Below the pieces are notes generated by a model. It was given only the letters and a program-made list of their open reading frames with translations, searched no databases and was not told the DNA's origin. A stretch of DNA of 6,026 bases from positions 1-6,026 of the forward strand of contig NZ_LSJM01000188.1 in assembly GCF_001557215.1 (NCBI RefSeq), given 5' to 3'. This stretch comes from Sphingomonas sp. CCH9-E2 (GTDB lineage Bacteria; Pseudomonadota; Alphaproteobacteria; Sphingomonadales; Sphingomonadaceae). The position numbers were made by a program, and so were the translations under genes. Positions 5,997-6,026 of this stretch are shown piece by piece (the first letter of the stretch is position 1; each line of letters begins with the position of its first letter).

Positions 5997-6026
5997 CGGC
6001 CCCTCCCGCAAGCCGGAGGGGAGAAG
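5972..6026. repeat. Terminal direct repeat, right copy (55 bp)
   Basis: Identical to bases 1-55, same orientation, ending exactly at the window edge. Joining the copies would give a 5,971-bp unit in which the small membrane protein gene is followed, after a 115-nt repeat-filled gap, by the lipoprotein gene on the same strand. Whether this is real circularity, tandem duplication or an assembly effect at a dispersed repeat cannot be told from this sequence alone. Confidence 0.98.

Noticed and set aside
1..6026. Small circular plasmid, phage or other replicon
   Set aside because: Only the 55-bp end identity suggests it. No Rep, relaxase, partition, toxin-antitoxin, integrase or origin-like iterons are visible, and the genes are core metabolism.

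Overview
The window carries seven intact genes, all on the + strand, in high-GC DNA (G/C-dominated third codon positions). The proteins and the two kinds of GC-rich intergenic palindromic repeat suggest an alphaproteobacterium, most likely a sphingomonad. That assignment is a judgement from the look of the sequence, not a database result.

Layout: 1-57 is a GC-rich repeat with a hairpin. 58-840 is a lipoprotein of unknown function. 857-1276 is methylmalonyl-CoA epimerase (mce). 1278-1383 is a composite inverted repeat. 1399-2178 is a PaaG-type enoyl-CoA hydratase/isomerase. 2179-4317 is methylmalonyl-CoA mutase (scpA). 4314-4667 is a three-helix membrane protein. 4664-5659 is biotin synthase (bioB). 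5656-5913 is a two-helix membrane protein. 5914-6026 is a second stretch of GC-rich palindromic repeat. From 1399 to 5913 the genes are packed without gaps: one stop abuts the next start (TGA then ATG), and three successive junctions are 4-nt GTGA overlaps. This points to one translationally coupled transcript.

Function: epimerase and B12-dependent mutase convert (S)-methylmalonyl-CoA to succinyl-CoA, the last steps of propionyl-CoA assimilation from odd-chain and branched-chain fatty acids, Val/Ile/Met/Thr or sterol side chains. BioB makes biotin, the cofactor of propionyl-CoA carboxylase, which supplies the substrate of the epimerase. The carboxylase subunits are not in the window and may lie just outside. 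The crotonase-family protein probably acts on an upstream acyl-CoA.

The main structural oddity is that the first 55 and last 55 bases are identical. The contig therefore looks circular (5,971 bp unit). The content is housekeeping metabolism with no replication, partition, mobilisation or phage gene, and the 55-bp match lies inside a palindromic element of a type that is usually dispersed. The simplest reading is a chromosomal segment whose assembly broke, or falsely closed, at a repeat. I found no convincing new defence or mobile system. The two small membrane proteins and the lipoprotein are the only uncharacterised components.
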